Source of the DNA: Pseudonocardia sp. T1-2H
Lineage (GTDB): Bacteria; Actinomycetota; Actinomycetes; Mycobacteriales; Pseudonocardiaceae
Assembly (NCBI RefSeq): GCF_038039215.1
Contig: NZ_JBBPCL010000001.1
Span: 6,200,001-6,264,000, forward strand
Reading direction: 5' to 3'
Length of the DNA stretch: 64,000 nucleotides
The notes below the pieces were generated by a model. It was not told the DNA's origin and searched no databases. It saw only the letters and a list, made by a program, of their open reading frames with translations. The position numbers and the translations under genes are program-made. This document shows, piece after piece, positions 26,316 to 34,837 of this stretch; within the stretch, counting starts at the first letter, position 1, and every line of letters begins with the position of its first letter.

Positions 26316-28652
26316 TCATCGACGGTTGGCCCGCAGGGCCGCGAGCACGGCGAACGGGGAGAGCGGCAGGTCGGTCACCGTCACCCCGATCGCGTCGGAC
26401 ACGGCGCAGGCGAGCACCGCCGCCACCGGCACGATGGGCGGCTCGGCCACACCCTTGGCGCCGTAGGGCCCGGTCGGGAGCGGGTTCTCCAGGATCTCCA
26501 GGTCGATCGGCGGCACGTCCGGTGCGGTGGGGATCCGGTAGGTCTCCAGGTTCCGGTCGAGCACCCGCCCGTCCGGCCCGAGCCGCAGGTCCTCGTACAG
26601 CGCGTAGCCGATGCCCTGCGCCACGGCGCCGTTGACCTGGCCGACGACCATCGCCGGGTTGATCGCCCGGCCGACGTCCTGGGCGACGACGTAGCTCAGC
26701 ACCGTCACCTCGCCCGTGTCCGGGTCGACCTCCACCTCCGCGGCATGGGCGTGGGAGGAGGTGGCGTTGATCGTGCTGAAGAGGCCGCCGATCACGCAGC
26801 CGGCGTCGAACTCGGGAGGCTGCGCCACGAACCGGCCGGTGGCCGACAGCGGCCCACTGGAGAACATCGCGGCCGCGCTGACCGCGGCGAGAGTGACCGA
26901 CGCGCCGGGGCTGCCCGCGACCTGCACGACGTCCCCGGCGATCTCCAGGTCCGTCTCCGCCGCCTCCAGCATGCCCGCGGCGGTCCGCAGGATCTGCTCG
27001 CGCAGCTCGCCCGCGGCCTGGCCGGCCGCGTTGCCCGCACCGTAGGTCGTGCGGCTGCCCTGGGCGCCGTTGTCGAAGCCCGCGGCGTCGGTGTCCGGGG
27101 TGGACACCAGCACGTCGTCGACGTGCACGCCGAGCCGCTCGGCGACGATCTGCCGCACCCCGGTCTGGACGGCGCCGGTGCCGATCTCCGTCGCCGCGGT
27201 GGTGACCAGGACGGTCCCGTCGTCGGACAGCGAGACGGACGCCTCGCCGGGGCCGGGGTTGGTGAGCCAGGTCAGCGGCACCACGGCCTTGCCCCGCAGC
27301 TTCCCCGGGGTCGCCGGCCGCTCCCGGTCCCACGGCGCGCGGCGCTCCACCGACTCCAGGGCCTCGACGAGGATCGGGTCGTCGAGGGCCTGGCCGTTGA
27401 CCATGGCCTCACCGGCCCGCAGCACGTTGCGCAGCCGCAGCTCGCGCCGGTCGACGCCCAGCTCGCGGGCGACGTGGTCGAGGTGCGACTCCTGGGCGAA
27501 CACGACGTACGGCCCGCCGACCCCGCGGAACGCCGCCGTCGGTGCGGTGTTGGTGTAGACCACGCGGGTGCGGTACCGGGCGAGCGGGATGCGGTAGGTC
27601 GACCCGAGGGCGAGCGCGGGCAGCCCGGCGCAGATGACCGTCTCGCCGCTGGAGTTCGCGCCGTTGTCGGTGAGGACGTCCGCCTCCTGGGCGAGGATGC
27701 GGCCCTCCGCGTCGACGGCGGTGCGCAGCCGCAGGACCGCGTTCTCCCGCGGGCCGGCGGTGGCCAGCTCCTCGGCGCGGCTGTTGACCAGCCGGACCGG
27801 GCGCCCCGAGCGTCGGGCGAGCAGGCACGCCATCGGCTCCAGCATCGCGTCGAGTTTGCCGCCGAACCCGCCGCCGACGGTCGGCACGAGCACGCGGACC
27901 GCCGACGGCCGGATGCCCAGCAGCTCCGCGGTGCGGCTGCGGACCGAGTGCGGGAACTGGGTGGAGGTGTGCACGGTGTAACGGCCGGTGGTGTACCGGG
28001 CCACGCAGGCGTGTGGCTCCAGCGGCGTCTGGTGCTGGCGGGGGACGCGGAACTCGTCGCTCACGACCCGGTGCGCCGCGGCGAACGCGGCGTTCCACTC
28101 CTCGTCCGTGCCCTTCTCCAGGCGGGCGTCCCAGGCGACGTTGCCGCTGCGGAAACCGTCGACCGGCGCCGCGTAGTCCGCCCAGCCGGGGTGGATCAGC
28201 CGGGCGTCGGGCGCCACGGCCGCGTCCAGGTCGACGACCGGGTCGAGCGGCTCGAGCTCCAGCTCGATCGCGGCCAGCGCCGCCGCCGCCTGCTCGGGCG
28301 TCTCGGCGGCGACGGCGGCGATCGGCTCCCCGGCGTAGCGGACGATGTCGATCGCGAACACGGTCTGGTCCTTGACCACCAGCATGCCCGACAGGGCGGG
28401 CGCGTCCGCCCCGGTCACGACGGCGTGCACGCCCGGCAGGCCGGCCGCGGCGGAGGTGTCGAGCCGGATGATCCGCGCGGCGGAGAGCTCCGCGCGGAGG
28501 ACCGCGGCGTGCAGCATGCCCGCCTCGGCGAGGTCGACGGTGTAGACGGCCGCGCCGCGGACCTTGGCGTCGGCGTCCGGCCTGGGGATCGAGCGGCCGA
28601 CGGCGCCGCTCGCGGGGACGGCACGGGCGGCGGGCTCGGACAGCGCGGTCAC
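26316..28652 (-). CDS. Molybdenum hydroxylase large subunit (xanthine dehydrogenase type), set 3
   Basis: A 778-residue molybdopterin subunit, last gene of the 12-gene operon. Motifs: IPRPDADAKVRGAAVYTVDL, TVGGGFGGKLDAMLEP near residue 262, AAFRGVGGPYVVFAQESHLD near 378 and GAKGVAEPPIVPVAAVLACA near 731 with the catalytic Glu. The AFRGVGG loop is closest to xanthine-dehydrogenase-like and other heterocycle hydroxylases. GTG at 28652 overlaps the small subunit stop (GTGA) and has GGGAGG upstream. Gene order here is M-S-L, unlike set 2, so the three sets are not recent duplicates of one operon. Confidence 0.92.
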   Translation of the reverse strand: MTALSEPAARAVPASGAVGRSIPRPDADAKVRGAAVYTVDLAEAGMLHAAVLRAELSAARIIRLDTSAAAGLPGVHAVVTGADAPALSGMLVVKDQTVFAIDIVRYAGEPIAAVAAETPEQAAAALAAIELELEPLDPVVDLDAAVAPDARLIHPGWADYAAPVDGFRSGNVAWDARLEKGTDEEWNAAFAAAHRVVSDEFRVPRQHQTPLEPHACVARYTTGRYTVHTSTQFPHSVRSRTAELLGIRPSAVRVLVPTVGGGFGGKLDAMLEPMACLLARRSGRPVRLVNSRAEELATAGPRENAVLRLRTAVDAEGRILAQEADVLTDNGANSSGETVICAGLPALALGSTYRIPLARYRTRVVYTNTAPTAAFRGVGGPYVVFAQESHLDHVARELGVDRRELRLRNVLRAGEAMVNGQALDDPILVEALESVERRAPWDRERPATPGKLRGKAVVPLTWLTNPGPGEASVSLSDDGTVLVTTAATEIGTGAVQTGVRQIVAERLGVHVDDVLVSTPDTDAAGFDNGAQGSRTTYGAGNAAGQAAGELREQILRTAAGMLEAAETDLEIAGDVVQVAGSPGASVTLAAVSAAAMFSSGPLSATGRFVAQPPEFDAGCVIGGLFSTINATSSHAHAAEVEVDPDTGEVTVLSYVVAQDVGRAINPAMVVGQVNGAVAQGIGYALYEDLRLGPDGRVLDRNLETYRIPTAPDVPPIDLEILENPLPTGPYGAKGVAEPPIVPVAAVLACAVSDAIGVTVTDLPLSPFAVLAALRANRR

Positions 28653-29134
28653 AGCCGGTCCTCCCTCGGGGTCGGGGCGGCCGCCGCCGCGGTCAGGGCC
28701 GCGTCGACGATGGTGTGGTAGCCGGTGCACCGGCAGAGGTTGCCGGTGAGCGCCTCGCGGACCTGCCCGGCGTCCGGATCCGCCGTGGTGTCGAGGAACG
28801 TGCTCAGGGTCATCACCATGCCGGGGGTGCAGGCCCCGCACTGCACGCCGTGGCAGGAGACCATCGCCTCCTGCACGGGGTGCAGCGGCCCGTCCGGCGC
28901 GCTGAGCCCCTCGACGGTGGTGACCGGCTCGGCCTCGGCGAGGGCGACCGGCAGCAGGCAGGACGCGACGGCCCGGTCGCCGAGCCGGACGGTGCAGGAA
29001 CCGCAGCGGCCCGTCCCGCAGGAGACCTTCGTGCCGCGCAGGTGCAGGTGGTCGCGCAGCACGTCGGAGAGCGGGGTCCCGCCGGGCACGTCGACCTCGG
29101 CGGCGCGGCCGTTGACGGTCAGCCGGTAGTTCAC
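28649..29134 (-). CDS. Molybdenum hydroxylase [2Fe-2S] small subunit, set 3
   Basis: A 161-residue subunit. Cluster ligands are Cys39, Cys44, Cys47 and Cys59 (SCGTGRCGSCTVRL), and Cys99, Cys102, Cys134 and Cys136 (QCGACTPGMV, CRCTGY). The GTG start overlaps the FAD subunit stop and the stop overlaps the large subunit start. The variant SCGTGRCGSC, rather than GCEHGVCG as in sets 1 and 2, marks a distinct lineage. Confidence 0.92.
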   Translation of the reverse strand: MNYRLTVNGRAAEVDVPGGTPLSDVLRDHLHLRGTKVSCGTGRCGSCTVRLGDRAVASCLLPVALAEAEPVTTVEGLSAPDGPLHPVQEAMVSCHGVQCGACTPGMVMTLSTFLDTTADPDAGQVREALTGNLCRCTGYHTIVDAALTAAAAAPTPREDRL

Positions 29135-30012
29135 GGGGCCTCCCCGGTGTCGTGGTCGGTGGCCGGGTCGGTGAGGCAGTCGGCCGCGGCGCGGGCGAAC
29201 ACCGCGGGCAGGACCTCGAGGCGGTACCAGCCGGGTGCCAGCAGGTCGTCCCGCGGGGTCAGGACGGCGGCCGCGGCCAGCCCGGCGGCGCGGGCGGCGG
29301 CCTCGTCGAGGGTGGTGCCGGCGAGCGCCGCCTCGGCCTCGGGACACCGCCGGGCACGGGCCTCCACCGACCCGACGGCGACGCGGACCGCGGACGCGAC
29401 GCCCGCCTCGTCGAGATCGGCGGAGATCGCCACGGACACCAGCGCGTACTCGCCGCCGCCGCGCACGGTCAGCCGGGCGTACCCGGAGCGGCGGCCCGCC
29501 GGGGCGGAGGCGGTGACGGAGACCAGCACCGCGGCCGGGTCGGTGGTGTCGCCGTGGGCCGACCGCAGGTAGCCGTCGACCCCGATCCGGTGCCGTCCGG
29601 CCGCGGTCGCGACCTCCACTCCTGCGTCGAGCGCGAGCAGGGCCGGGACCAGGTCGGCCTCGGCGAACCCGCGGGCGTTGAGGTTCCCGCCGAGCGTCGC
29701 CACGTTGCGGACCTGCGGGAACGCCGACGTCCGCGCGGCCGTGCCCAGGGCGCGCAGCGCGGGGGGCAGGGGCGCGGCGGCCAGCTCGGCGTGGGTCGTG
29801 AGGGCGCCCCACGTCCCGGCAGCGACGCCGCGCAGCTCGGCGATGCGGTGCAGTGAGACGAAGGTCCCCGGCGGCGTGGGCGACCGCATGAGCCAGGTCC
29901 CTCCGGCGAGCGCGGCGCCGTCGGGGCCCAGCTCGGCCAGCCGGCGCACCGCCTCGTCGACCGACCCCGGCACCTCCACCCGGGGCCGGGCCAGATGGGT
30001 GGGGGCCGTCAT
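29131..30012 (-). CDS. Molybdenum hydroxylase FAD-binding medium subunit, set 3
   Basis: A 293-residue FAD subunit. AGGTWLMRSPTPPGTFVSL replaces the AGGQSL form of sets 1 and 2, and NVATLGGNLNARGFAEADL is the second FAD loop. This is closer to HcrB/XdhB-type subunits of ring hydroxylases. It overlaps its neighbours on both sides by four bases, so it is co-translated with the REDY/HapK-like gene and the small subunit. Confidence 0.9.
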   Translation of the reverse strand: MTAPTHLARPRVEVPGSVDEAVRRLAELGPDGAALAGGTWLMRSPTPPGTFVSLHRIAELRGVAAGTWGALTTHAELAAAPLPPALRALGTAARTSAFPQVRNVATLGGNLNARGFAEADLVPALLALDAGVEVATAAGRHRIGVDGYLRSAHGDTTDPAAVLVSVTASAPAGRRSGYARLTVRGGGEYALVSVAISADLDEAGVASAVRVAVGSVEARARRCPEAEAALAGTTLDEAAARAAGLAAAAVLTPRDDLLAPGWYRLEVLPAVFARAAADCLTDPATDHDTGEAP

Positions 30013-30323
30013 TGCACGACCGTCCCGGCCACCGCCTCGAAGGCGCTGATGTAGCTGCGGAACTGGTCGAAGAAGCTCGCCGGGGTCGCGGCGATCGACT
30101 TCTGGTAGGTCGCCAGGTCACTGATCTCGATGATCTCGAGGTAGCTGTAGGAGGGGGTGGCCACGCCGTCCATCACCGGGCCCTCCAGCCGGACCACCCG
30201 GTACCGCTCGACGCCGGGCAGCGCCTCCGCGGTCGGCTGGTCGACCTCACGGACCCACTGCTCGTAGGCCTCGCGCACGTCCTCGGATGCCAAGGTGGTC
30301 AGGAAGAACACGACTTCACTCAT
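30009..30323 (-). CDS. Dimeric alpha/beta-barrel protein, REDY/HapK-like
   Basis: A 104-residue protein: EVVFFLTTLASEDVREAYEQ, WVREVDQPTAEALPGVERYR, then YSYLEIIEISDLATYQKSIA. The pattern resembles the ferredoxin-like dimeric barrels annotated as REDY or HapK-like proteins. They are found in pigment and catabolic clusters and their chemistry is mostly unknown. Placement between an LLM flavoprotein and a molybdenum hydroxylase suggests a small enzyme or sensor acting on an intermediate. No catalytic residue can be assigned. Confidence 0.7.
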   Translation of the reverse strand: MSEVVFFLTTLASEDVREAYEQWVREVDQPTAEALPGVERYRVVRLEGPVMDGVATPSYSYLEIIEISDLATYQKSIAATPASFFDQFRSYISAFEAVAGTVVQ

Positions 30324-30346
30324 GGGAGCAGGCCTTTCGGGTCAGG

Positions 30347-31339
30347 TCAGAGGTGGGGCAGGACGTCGGCAGCGGTCAGCTCGAGGATCGCGTCGTTGGC
30401 CTCGGCCGGGAACGGGGCCAGGACGACGGAGGTGGCGCCGGCGTCGAGGAACGCGCGGATCTTGCCGACGCACTCCTTCGGCGTCCCGGCGATGGTGAAG
30501 GTGTCCACCCACTCCTCGGGGAGGGCGGCGGCGATCCGGTCGAGGTCGCCCAGCCCGAGGATCTCCGCGAGCCGCTCGTTGATGCCGTACGCGCCGGTCA
30601 TCGGGGTCGGGCCGACCGCCTGCAGGTAGAAGGCGAGCGCCTCCCGGGCGGCGGCGCGGGCCACGTCGCCGTCGAGGTCCGCCCGGTAGATGGCGAAGGT
30701 GGGGATGCGGTGGGCGGCGGCGTCCCGGCCGGCCTTCGCGGCCCCGGCGGCGATGTGCTGCCTGGCGAACTCCAGGTACTTCGGGGCGGCGATGACGGAC
30801 ATGACCGTGCCGTCGGCGATCTCCCCGGCCAGCTCGAGCGACTTCGGTCCGATCACCCCGGCGTAGAGCTCCACACCCGCCGGGTTGGGGTGGACCAGCG
30901 AGACCTGGTCGAACACGAACGGGCCGTCGTCGATGGTCAGGGTCTCCCCGGCGAGCAGCGCGCGGGTCGTCTCGATCACGGCGCGCAGCGACCGCATGGG
31001 GGACTTCGGGTACAGCCCCATCTGCTTCGTCCAGAAGGGCACGCCGTGCCCGATGCCGGTGATCAGCCGCCCGGGGTAGGCCAGGCTGAGGGTGGAGACC
31101 TCCATCGCGGTGACGGCGGGGTGCCGCACCACGGCGGACAGGATGCCGATCCCCACCGGGATCTCGCGGGTGCCCTGCAGGGCCATGGCGGCGGTCGTCG
31201 GACCGCCGAGGAAGAAGTAGTCCTCGCTCAGCCACAGCTCGCCGAAACCGGCGTCTTCGATGCCGACACAGACGTCGACGAGCTTGTCGGGCGGGGTGGT
31301 GCCGTGCACCAGCACGCCCACAGGGGAACGGTTCGTCAT
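30347..31339 (-). CDS. LLM-class (F420 or FMN) flavin-dependent oxidoreductase
   Basis: A 330-residue TIM-barrel luciferase-like protein: SPVGVLVHGTTPPDKLVDVC, ELWLSEDYFFLGGPTTAAMA, GRLITGIGHGVPFW and FTIAGTPKECVGKIRAFLDA. The N-terminus resembles F420-dependent members (methylene-H4MPT reductase-like and related dehydrogenases). FMN-dependent monooxygenation is the other possibility. It overlaps the livM stop by four bases. In this operon it could oxidise or reduce a ring intermediate. Confidence 0.85.
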   Translation of the reverse strand: MTNRSPVGVLVHGTTPPDKLVDVCVGIEDAGFGELWLSEDYFFLGGPTTAAMALQGTREIPVGIGILSAVVRHPAVTAMEVSTLSLAYPGRLITGIGHGVPFWTKQMGLYPKSPMRSLRAVIETTRALLAGETLTIDDGPFVFDQVSLVHPNPAGVELYAGVIGPKSLELAGEIADGTVMSVIAAPKYLEFARQHIAAGAAKAGRDAAAHRIPTFAIYRADLDGDVARAAAREALAFYLQAVGPTPMTGAYGINERLAEILGLGDLDRIAAALPEEWVDTFTIAGTPKECVGKIRAFLDAGATSVVLAPFPAEANDAILELTAADVLPHL

Positions 31340-32460
31340 CGTGAGTCCTCTCGCGGGGTTTCTGGGCCGGCCCCGGCGACGGCTCCCGCCAGGGCAGTCG
31401 GTTCTGATGGGTCCGGGGTGACGGTCGGGGGCCGGTGTCGCTCGCCACGTCGGTGAGGCAGCCGCAGCTCGCGGCCGCCGGTGAGCCCGCTCGGGCGGCG
31501 CAGCAGCATCACGACCAGGACGACGCCGAGCACGACGTCGGCGACGCCGGGACGGGCCGGGACGGGCACCCCGAGCAGCGACCCGCCCTCCGCGCGGCGC
31601 AGCACCTCCGCCAGCACCGACACCGCGACGCTACCGGTCACGGCCCCGGTGAGCGAGCCTGCGCCGCCGAGCACGAGCATGGTGATGATCAGGAAGGTGT
31701 AGTCGAGGTAGAACACGTCGGGATTGATCGAGCCGAGCTGCAGGGCGAACAGCGCCCCGCCGATCCCGGTGAGGAACGCGCTCAGCACGAATCCCACCCC
31801 GCGCTGCACCGGCACCGAGATCCCCGACGCGGCCGCGGCGACCTCGTCGGACTTGGAGGCCCGCAGGCGGATCCCGAAGGACGAGCGTTGGTACGCCCAG
31901 GCGAGCAGCAGGGCCGCCAGCACCCAGCCCAGCGCCACCGGCATCGTCGTGCTCGTCGGTATCGACGAGAGACCCTTCTGCCCCCGGGTCACCGACTGCC
32001 ACTGGGCGGCGACGGCGGAGAAGGCGATCAGCAGCGACACCGTCGCGAGCCCGGCGGAGAGCCCGCCGATCCGGGACAGCGGTACCGCCACCACCACGGC
32101 CACGAGCGCCGCGACCAGCCCACCCGCCACGACCGCGACGAACGGCCCGGCGTGCAGCTCCCGGACCAGGGCCGGGGCGTCGGGCAGCAGCTGCCCCTTG
32201 AGCCGCACCGGCAGCGCGAGCAGCCCGGCGACGTAGCCGCCGACCAGGGCGAAGCTCATGTGCCCGAACGACCAGACGCCGGAGTTGCCGACGAACACGT
32301 ACAGCCCGACGACCAGCACGACGTTGACGAGCCCGCCCACCGCCAGCCGCTCCAGCGACGCCGGCCCGGTGGTGGCGAGCAGCGCCACCACGACGATCCC
32401 CGCGAACAGCGCCGACGGGACGCCGAGGGCGCCGCCGGCCCGTCGAAGAAACCCGTTCAC
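31336..32460 (-). CDS. Branched-chain-type ABC transporter permease (LivM family)
   Basis: A 374-residue permease with about ten hydrophobic segments: GIVVVALLATTGPASLERLA, VNVVLVVGLYVFVGNSGVWS, FGHMSFALVGGYVAGLLALP. The conserved coupling region is YQRSSFGIRLRASKSDEVAA. A Pro/Arg-rich cytoplasmic tail of about 50 residues extends the C-terminus. The GTG start overlaps the livH stop. It pairs with LivH to form the channel. Confidence 0.9.
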   Translation of the reverse strand: MNGFLRRAGGALGVPSALFAGIVVVALLATTGPASLERLAVGGLVNVVLVVGLYVFVGNSGVWSFGHMSFALVGGYVAGLLALPVRLKGQLLPDAPALVRELHAGPFVAVVAGGLVAALVAVVVAVPLSRIGGLSAGLATVSLLIAFSAVAAQWQSVTRGQKGLSSIPTSTTMPVALGWVLAALLLAWAYQRSSFGIRLRASKSDEVAAAASGISVPVQRGVGFVLSAFLTGIGGALFALQLGSINPDVFYLDYTFLIITMLVLGGAGSLTGAVTGSVAVSVLAEVLRRAEGGSLLGVPVPARPGVADVVLGVVLVVMLLRRPSGLTGGRELRLPHRRGERHRPPTVTPDPSEPTALAGAVAGAGPETPREDSR

Positions 32461-33338
32461 ACCCGCACCCCCTGGCCGGACCGGATCAGTCCCTGCGGCC
32501 GGACGACCAGCAGGCAGAACACGGCCGCGAACAGCAGTGCGTCGCGGAACGGGGCGAGCCCCACCGGGAGCACCTCCTGCAGGAGCTGGCTCGCCGCGCC
32601 GAGCACGAACCCGCCGGCGACGGCCCCGCGCAGGCTGGACAGCCCGCCCACGACCGCCGCGATGAGTCCGAACAGCACGGCGTTGAACCCGAACGTCGGG
32701 GTGACCGACCCGTTGGCGCCCAGCAGCAGCACGGCCGCGGCGGCGGCCAGCACCCCGCTGACCGCGAACGCCAGGCTGATGACCCGGTTGGCCGCCACGC
32801 CCAGCAACCGGGCGGTGGCGAAGTCCTCGGCCGCCGCCCGCATCCGCAGGCCCGCCGGGGTGCGGGTGAGGAAGAGCCCGAGCCCGCCGATGAGCACCAC
32901 AACGACGACCACCGTGACCACGTTGATCTTGGGCAGGTAGATCTGCCCGAAGGTCCAGCTCTCCCGGAACACGGGATCGACGTCGGTCGAGCGGGGCAGC
33001 GCACCGAACAGGCTCTCCGCGAGGCTGGCCAGCAGCACGCTCACCGCGAACGAGGTGACGAGCATCGTCTCGGGCGCGGCGGAGCGGATCCCACGGAAGG
33101 CGACCAGCTCCAGCAGCATCGCGAGCGCGACGCACACGGCGACGGTGAGCACCAGCCGCACCACCAGCGGCAGCGAGGCCGTGAACACCAGGGTGTACCC
33201 GCCCGCCATGATCAGGCTGGAATGCGCGAAGTTGACCAGGCGCAGGATGCCGAACACCATCGCCACGCCGAGCGCGTAGAGGGCGTACAGCCCGCCGAGG
33301 TTCAGCGCGTTGACCAGCGCCTGCACCAGCGTCGTCAC
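32457..33338 (-). CDS. Branched-chain-type ABC transporter permease (LivH family)
   Basis: A 293-residue permease. LVQALVNALNLGGLYALYAL, GVAMVFGILRLVNFAHSSLI and MAGGY form the typical LivH start, and RTPAGLRMRAAAEDFATARL contacts the ATPases. GTG at 33338 overlaps the livF stop (GTGA). In-frame sequence continues far upstream but is antisense-like Arg/Gly-rich text over the ATPase genes and is not coding. Confidence 0.92.
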   Translation of the reverse strand: MTTLVQALVNALNLGGLYALYALGVAMVFGILRLVNFAHSSLIMAGGYTLVFTASLPLVVRLVLTVAVCVALAMLLELVAFRGIRSAAPETMLVTSFAVSVLLASLAESLFGALPRSTDVDPVFRESWTFGQIYLPKINVVTVVVVVVLIGGLGLFLTRTPAGLRMRAAAEDFATARLLGVAANRVISLAFAVSGVLAAAAAVLLLGANGSVTPTFGFNAVLFGLIAAVVGGLSSLRGAVAGGFVLGAASQLLQEVLPVGLAPFRDALLFAAVFCLLVVRPQGLIRSGQGVRV

Positions 33339-34080
33339 GGGGTCACCCCCGCCTCGCCGAGGTACTCCGCCGCCATCGCCGCGCCGCCGCCCAGTTCGTC
33401 GGCGGTGCCACTGCGCACGATCCGGCCGGTCCGCAGGACCGACGTCCGGTCGGCCAGCTCGACGGCGCGGGTCGCGTTCTGCTCGACCAGCACGATCGTC
33501 AGTCCCTCCCGGCGCAGCTGCGCCACGGTCTCGAACACCAGGTCGACCAGCCGCGGCGCCAGGCCGAGCGACGGCTCGTCGAGCAGCAGCAGCCGGGGTC
33601 GGGACATCAGCGCCCGCGCGATGGCGAGCTGCTGCTGCTCGCCGCCGGAGAGCAGCCCGGCCTGCTGGCCGTAGCGGTCCCGCAGGATCGGGAACCGGTC
33701 GAGCTGGCGGTCGAGGTCCGCGGCGACCCCGGCGGCGTCGCGCCGGATCGTCGCGCCGAGCGCGAGGTTCTCCGCCACGGTCAGCGAGGTGAAGATGTTG
33801 CGGCCCTCCGGCACCAGCGCCACACCGTGCCGGACGACCCGCTCGGGCGCCAGCCCGGACACGACGTCGCCGGCCACCGTGACCGTGCCCGCAGCCGCGC
33901 GGACCAGCCCGCTGACGGCGGCGAGCGCGGAGGACTTCCCGGCACCGTTCGGGCCGACGAGGGCCACCAACTCGCCCTCGTCGACGTCGAGGTCGATGCT
34001 GTGCAGGGCGGTCACGGACCCGTAGCGGACGGTGAGCCCCCGGACCGAGAGCAGGGGACAGGGCGCAGGGGCTCAGCCAT
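33335..34080 (-). CDS. Branched-chain-type ABC transporter ATPase (LivF family), one indel
   Basis: A 248-residue ATPase once corrected: GPNGAGKSS (Walker A), LLSGGEQQQLAIARALM (signature), LLLLDEPSLGL (Walker B). The natural start is ATG 34080, overlapping the livG stop (ATGGCTGA) and giving MAEPLRPVP-LLSVRGLTVR. The C-run complementary to GGGG at 34054-34057 is one base short, which breaks the frame. A start at codon 34015 would delete the first beta-strand and is less likely. Confidence 0.87.
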
Positions 34081-34816
34081 GCGCCACCGCCTGCCCGGCC
34101 GCCTCGCTGCCCAGGTAGGCCTCGATCACCGCCGGGTCGGCCCGGACCTCGGCCGGGTCTCCCGTGGCGAGCGTGCGGCCGTGGTCGATGACGTGCAGCC
34201 GGTCGCACAGCCGCATGATCAGCCGCATGTCGTGCTCGATCACCACCAACCCGCACCCGGACTGTTCCGGGACCGCCCGCAGCCGGTCGAGGAGCTCGTC
34301 GCTCTCCTCCTCGTTGAGGCCTGCCGCGGGCTCGTCGAGCACGACGTAGCGCGGCTCGCCGACCAGCGCCCTGGCAATGCCCAGCCGGCGCTCCAGCCCG
34401 TAGGGCAGCGCGGTGGCCTCGACCCCGGCCAGCCCCGTCAGGTCGAACCGCTCCAGCAGCTCGCCGGTCGAGCGGCGTGCGGCCGCGCGGCCCAGGCCGA
34501 CCCCGAGCGCCGCGGCCTCGAGGTTCTGCGCCACCGTCATCCCGGCGAACAGCCGCACGTTCTGGAAGGTGCGCCGGACGCCGAACCTGCTCAGCCGCTG
34601 CGGCGACCAGCCCGTCACGTCCCGGCCGTCGACCGCGACGGTGCCCGCGTGCCGCTGGAAGCCGGTGAGGACGTTCGTCAGCGTCGTCTTGCCGGCCCCG
34701 TTCGGGCCGATCAGGCCCAGGATCTCCCCGGGCCGCACGGCCAGCTCGATGTCCTCGCACGCGGTCAGCCCGGCGAACCGGACCGTGACCCCGGACGCCC
34801 GGAGCTTCCCGGTCAC
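34073..34816 (-). CDS. Branched-chain-type ABC transporter ATPase (LivG family)
   Basis: A 247-residue ATPase. GPNGAGKTT is Walker A, YVVLDEPAAGL is Walker B, and the LivG block RTFQNVRLFAGMTVAQNLEA is present. The signature reads LPYGLERRLGIARAL, a degenerate LSGGQ that is usual for LivG. It lies 21 nt after the binding-protein gene and its stop overlaps the livF start, so the importer is complete and coupled. Confidence 0.93.
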   Translation of the reverse strand: MTGKLRASGVTVRFAGLTACEDIELAVRPGEILGLIGPNGAGKTTLTNVLTGFQRHAGTVAVDGRDVTGWSPQRLSRFGVRRTFQNVRLFAGMTVAQNLEAAALGVGLGRAAARRSTGELLERFDLTGLAGVEATALPYGLERRLGIARALVGEPRYVVLDEPAAGLNEEESDELLDRLRAVPEQSGCGLVVIEHDMRLIMRLCDRLHVIDHGRTLATGDPAEVRADPAVIEAYLGSEAAGQAVAHG

Positions 34817-34837
34817 CCGTCCCCACCGGCGTGTCCA

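Noticed and set aside
16044..28652. Calling the three large subunits carbon monoxide dehydrogenase
   Set aside because: None has the AYXCSFR active-site loop of form I CODH or AYRGAGR of form II; no complete cox accessory set is present.
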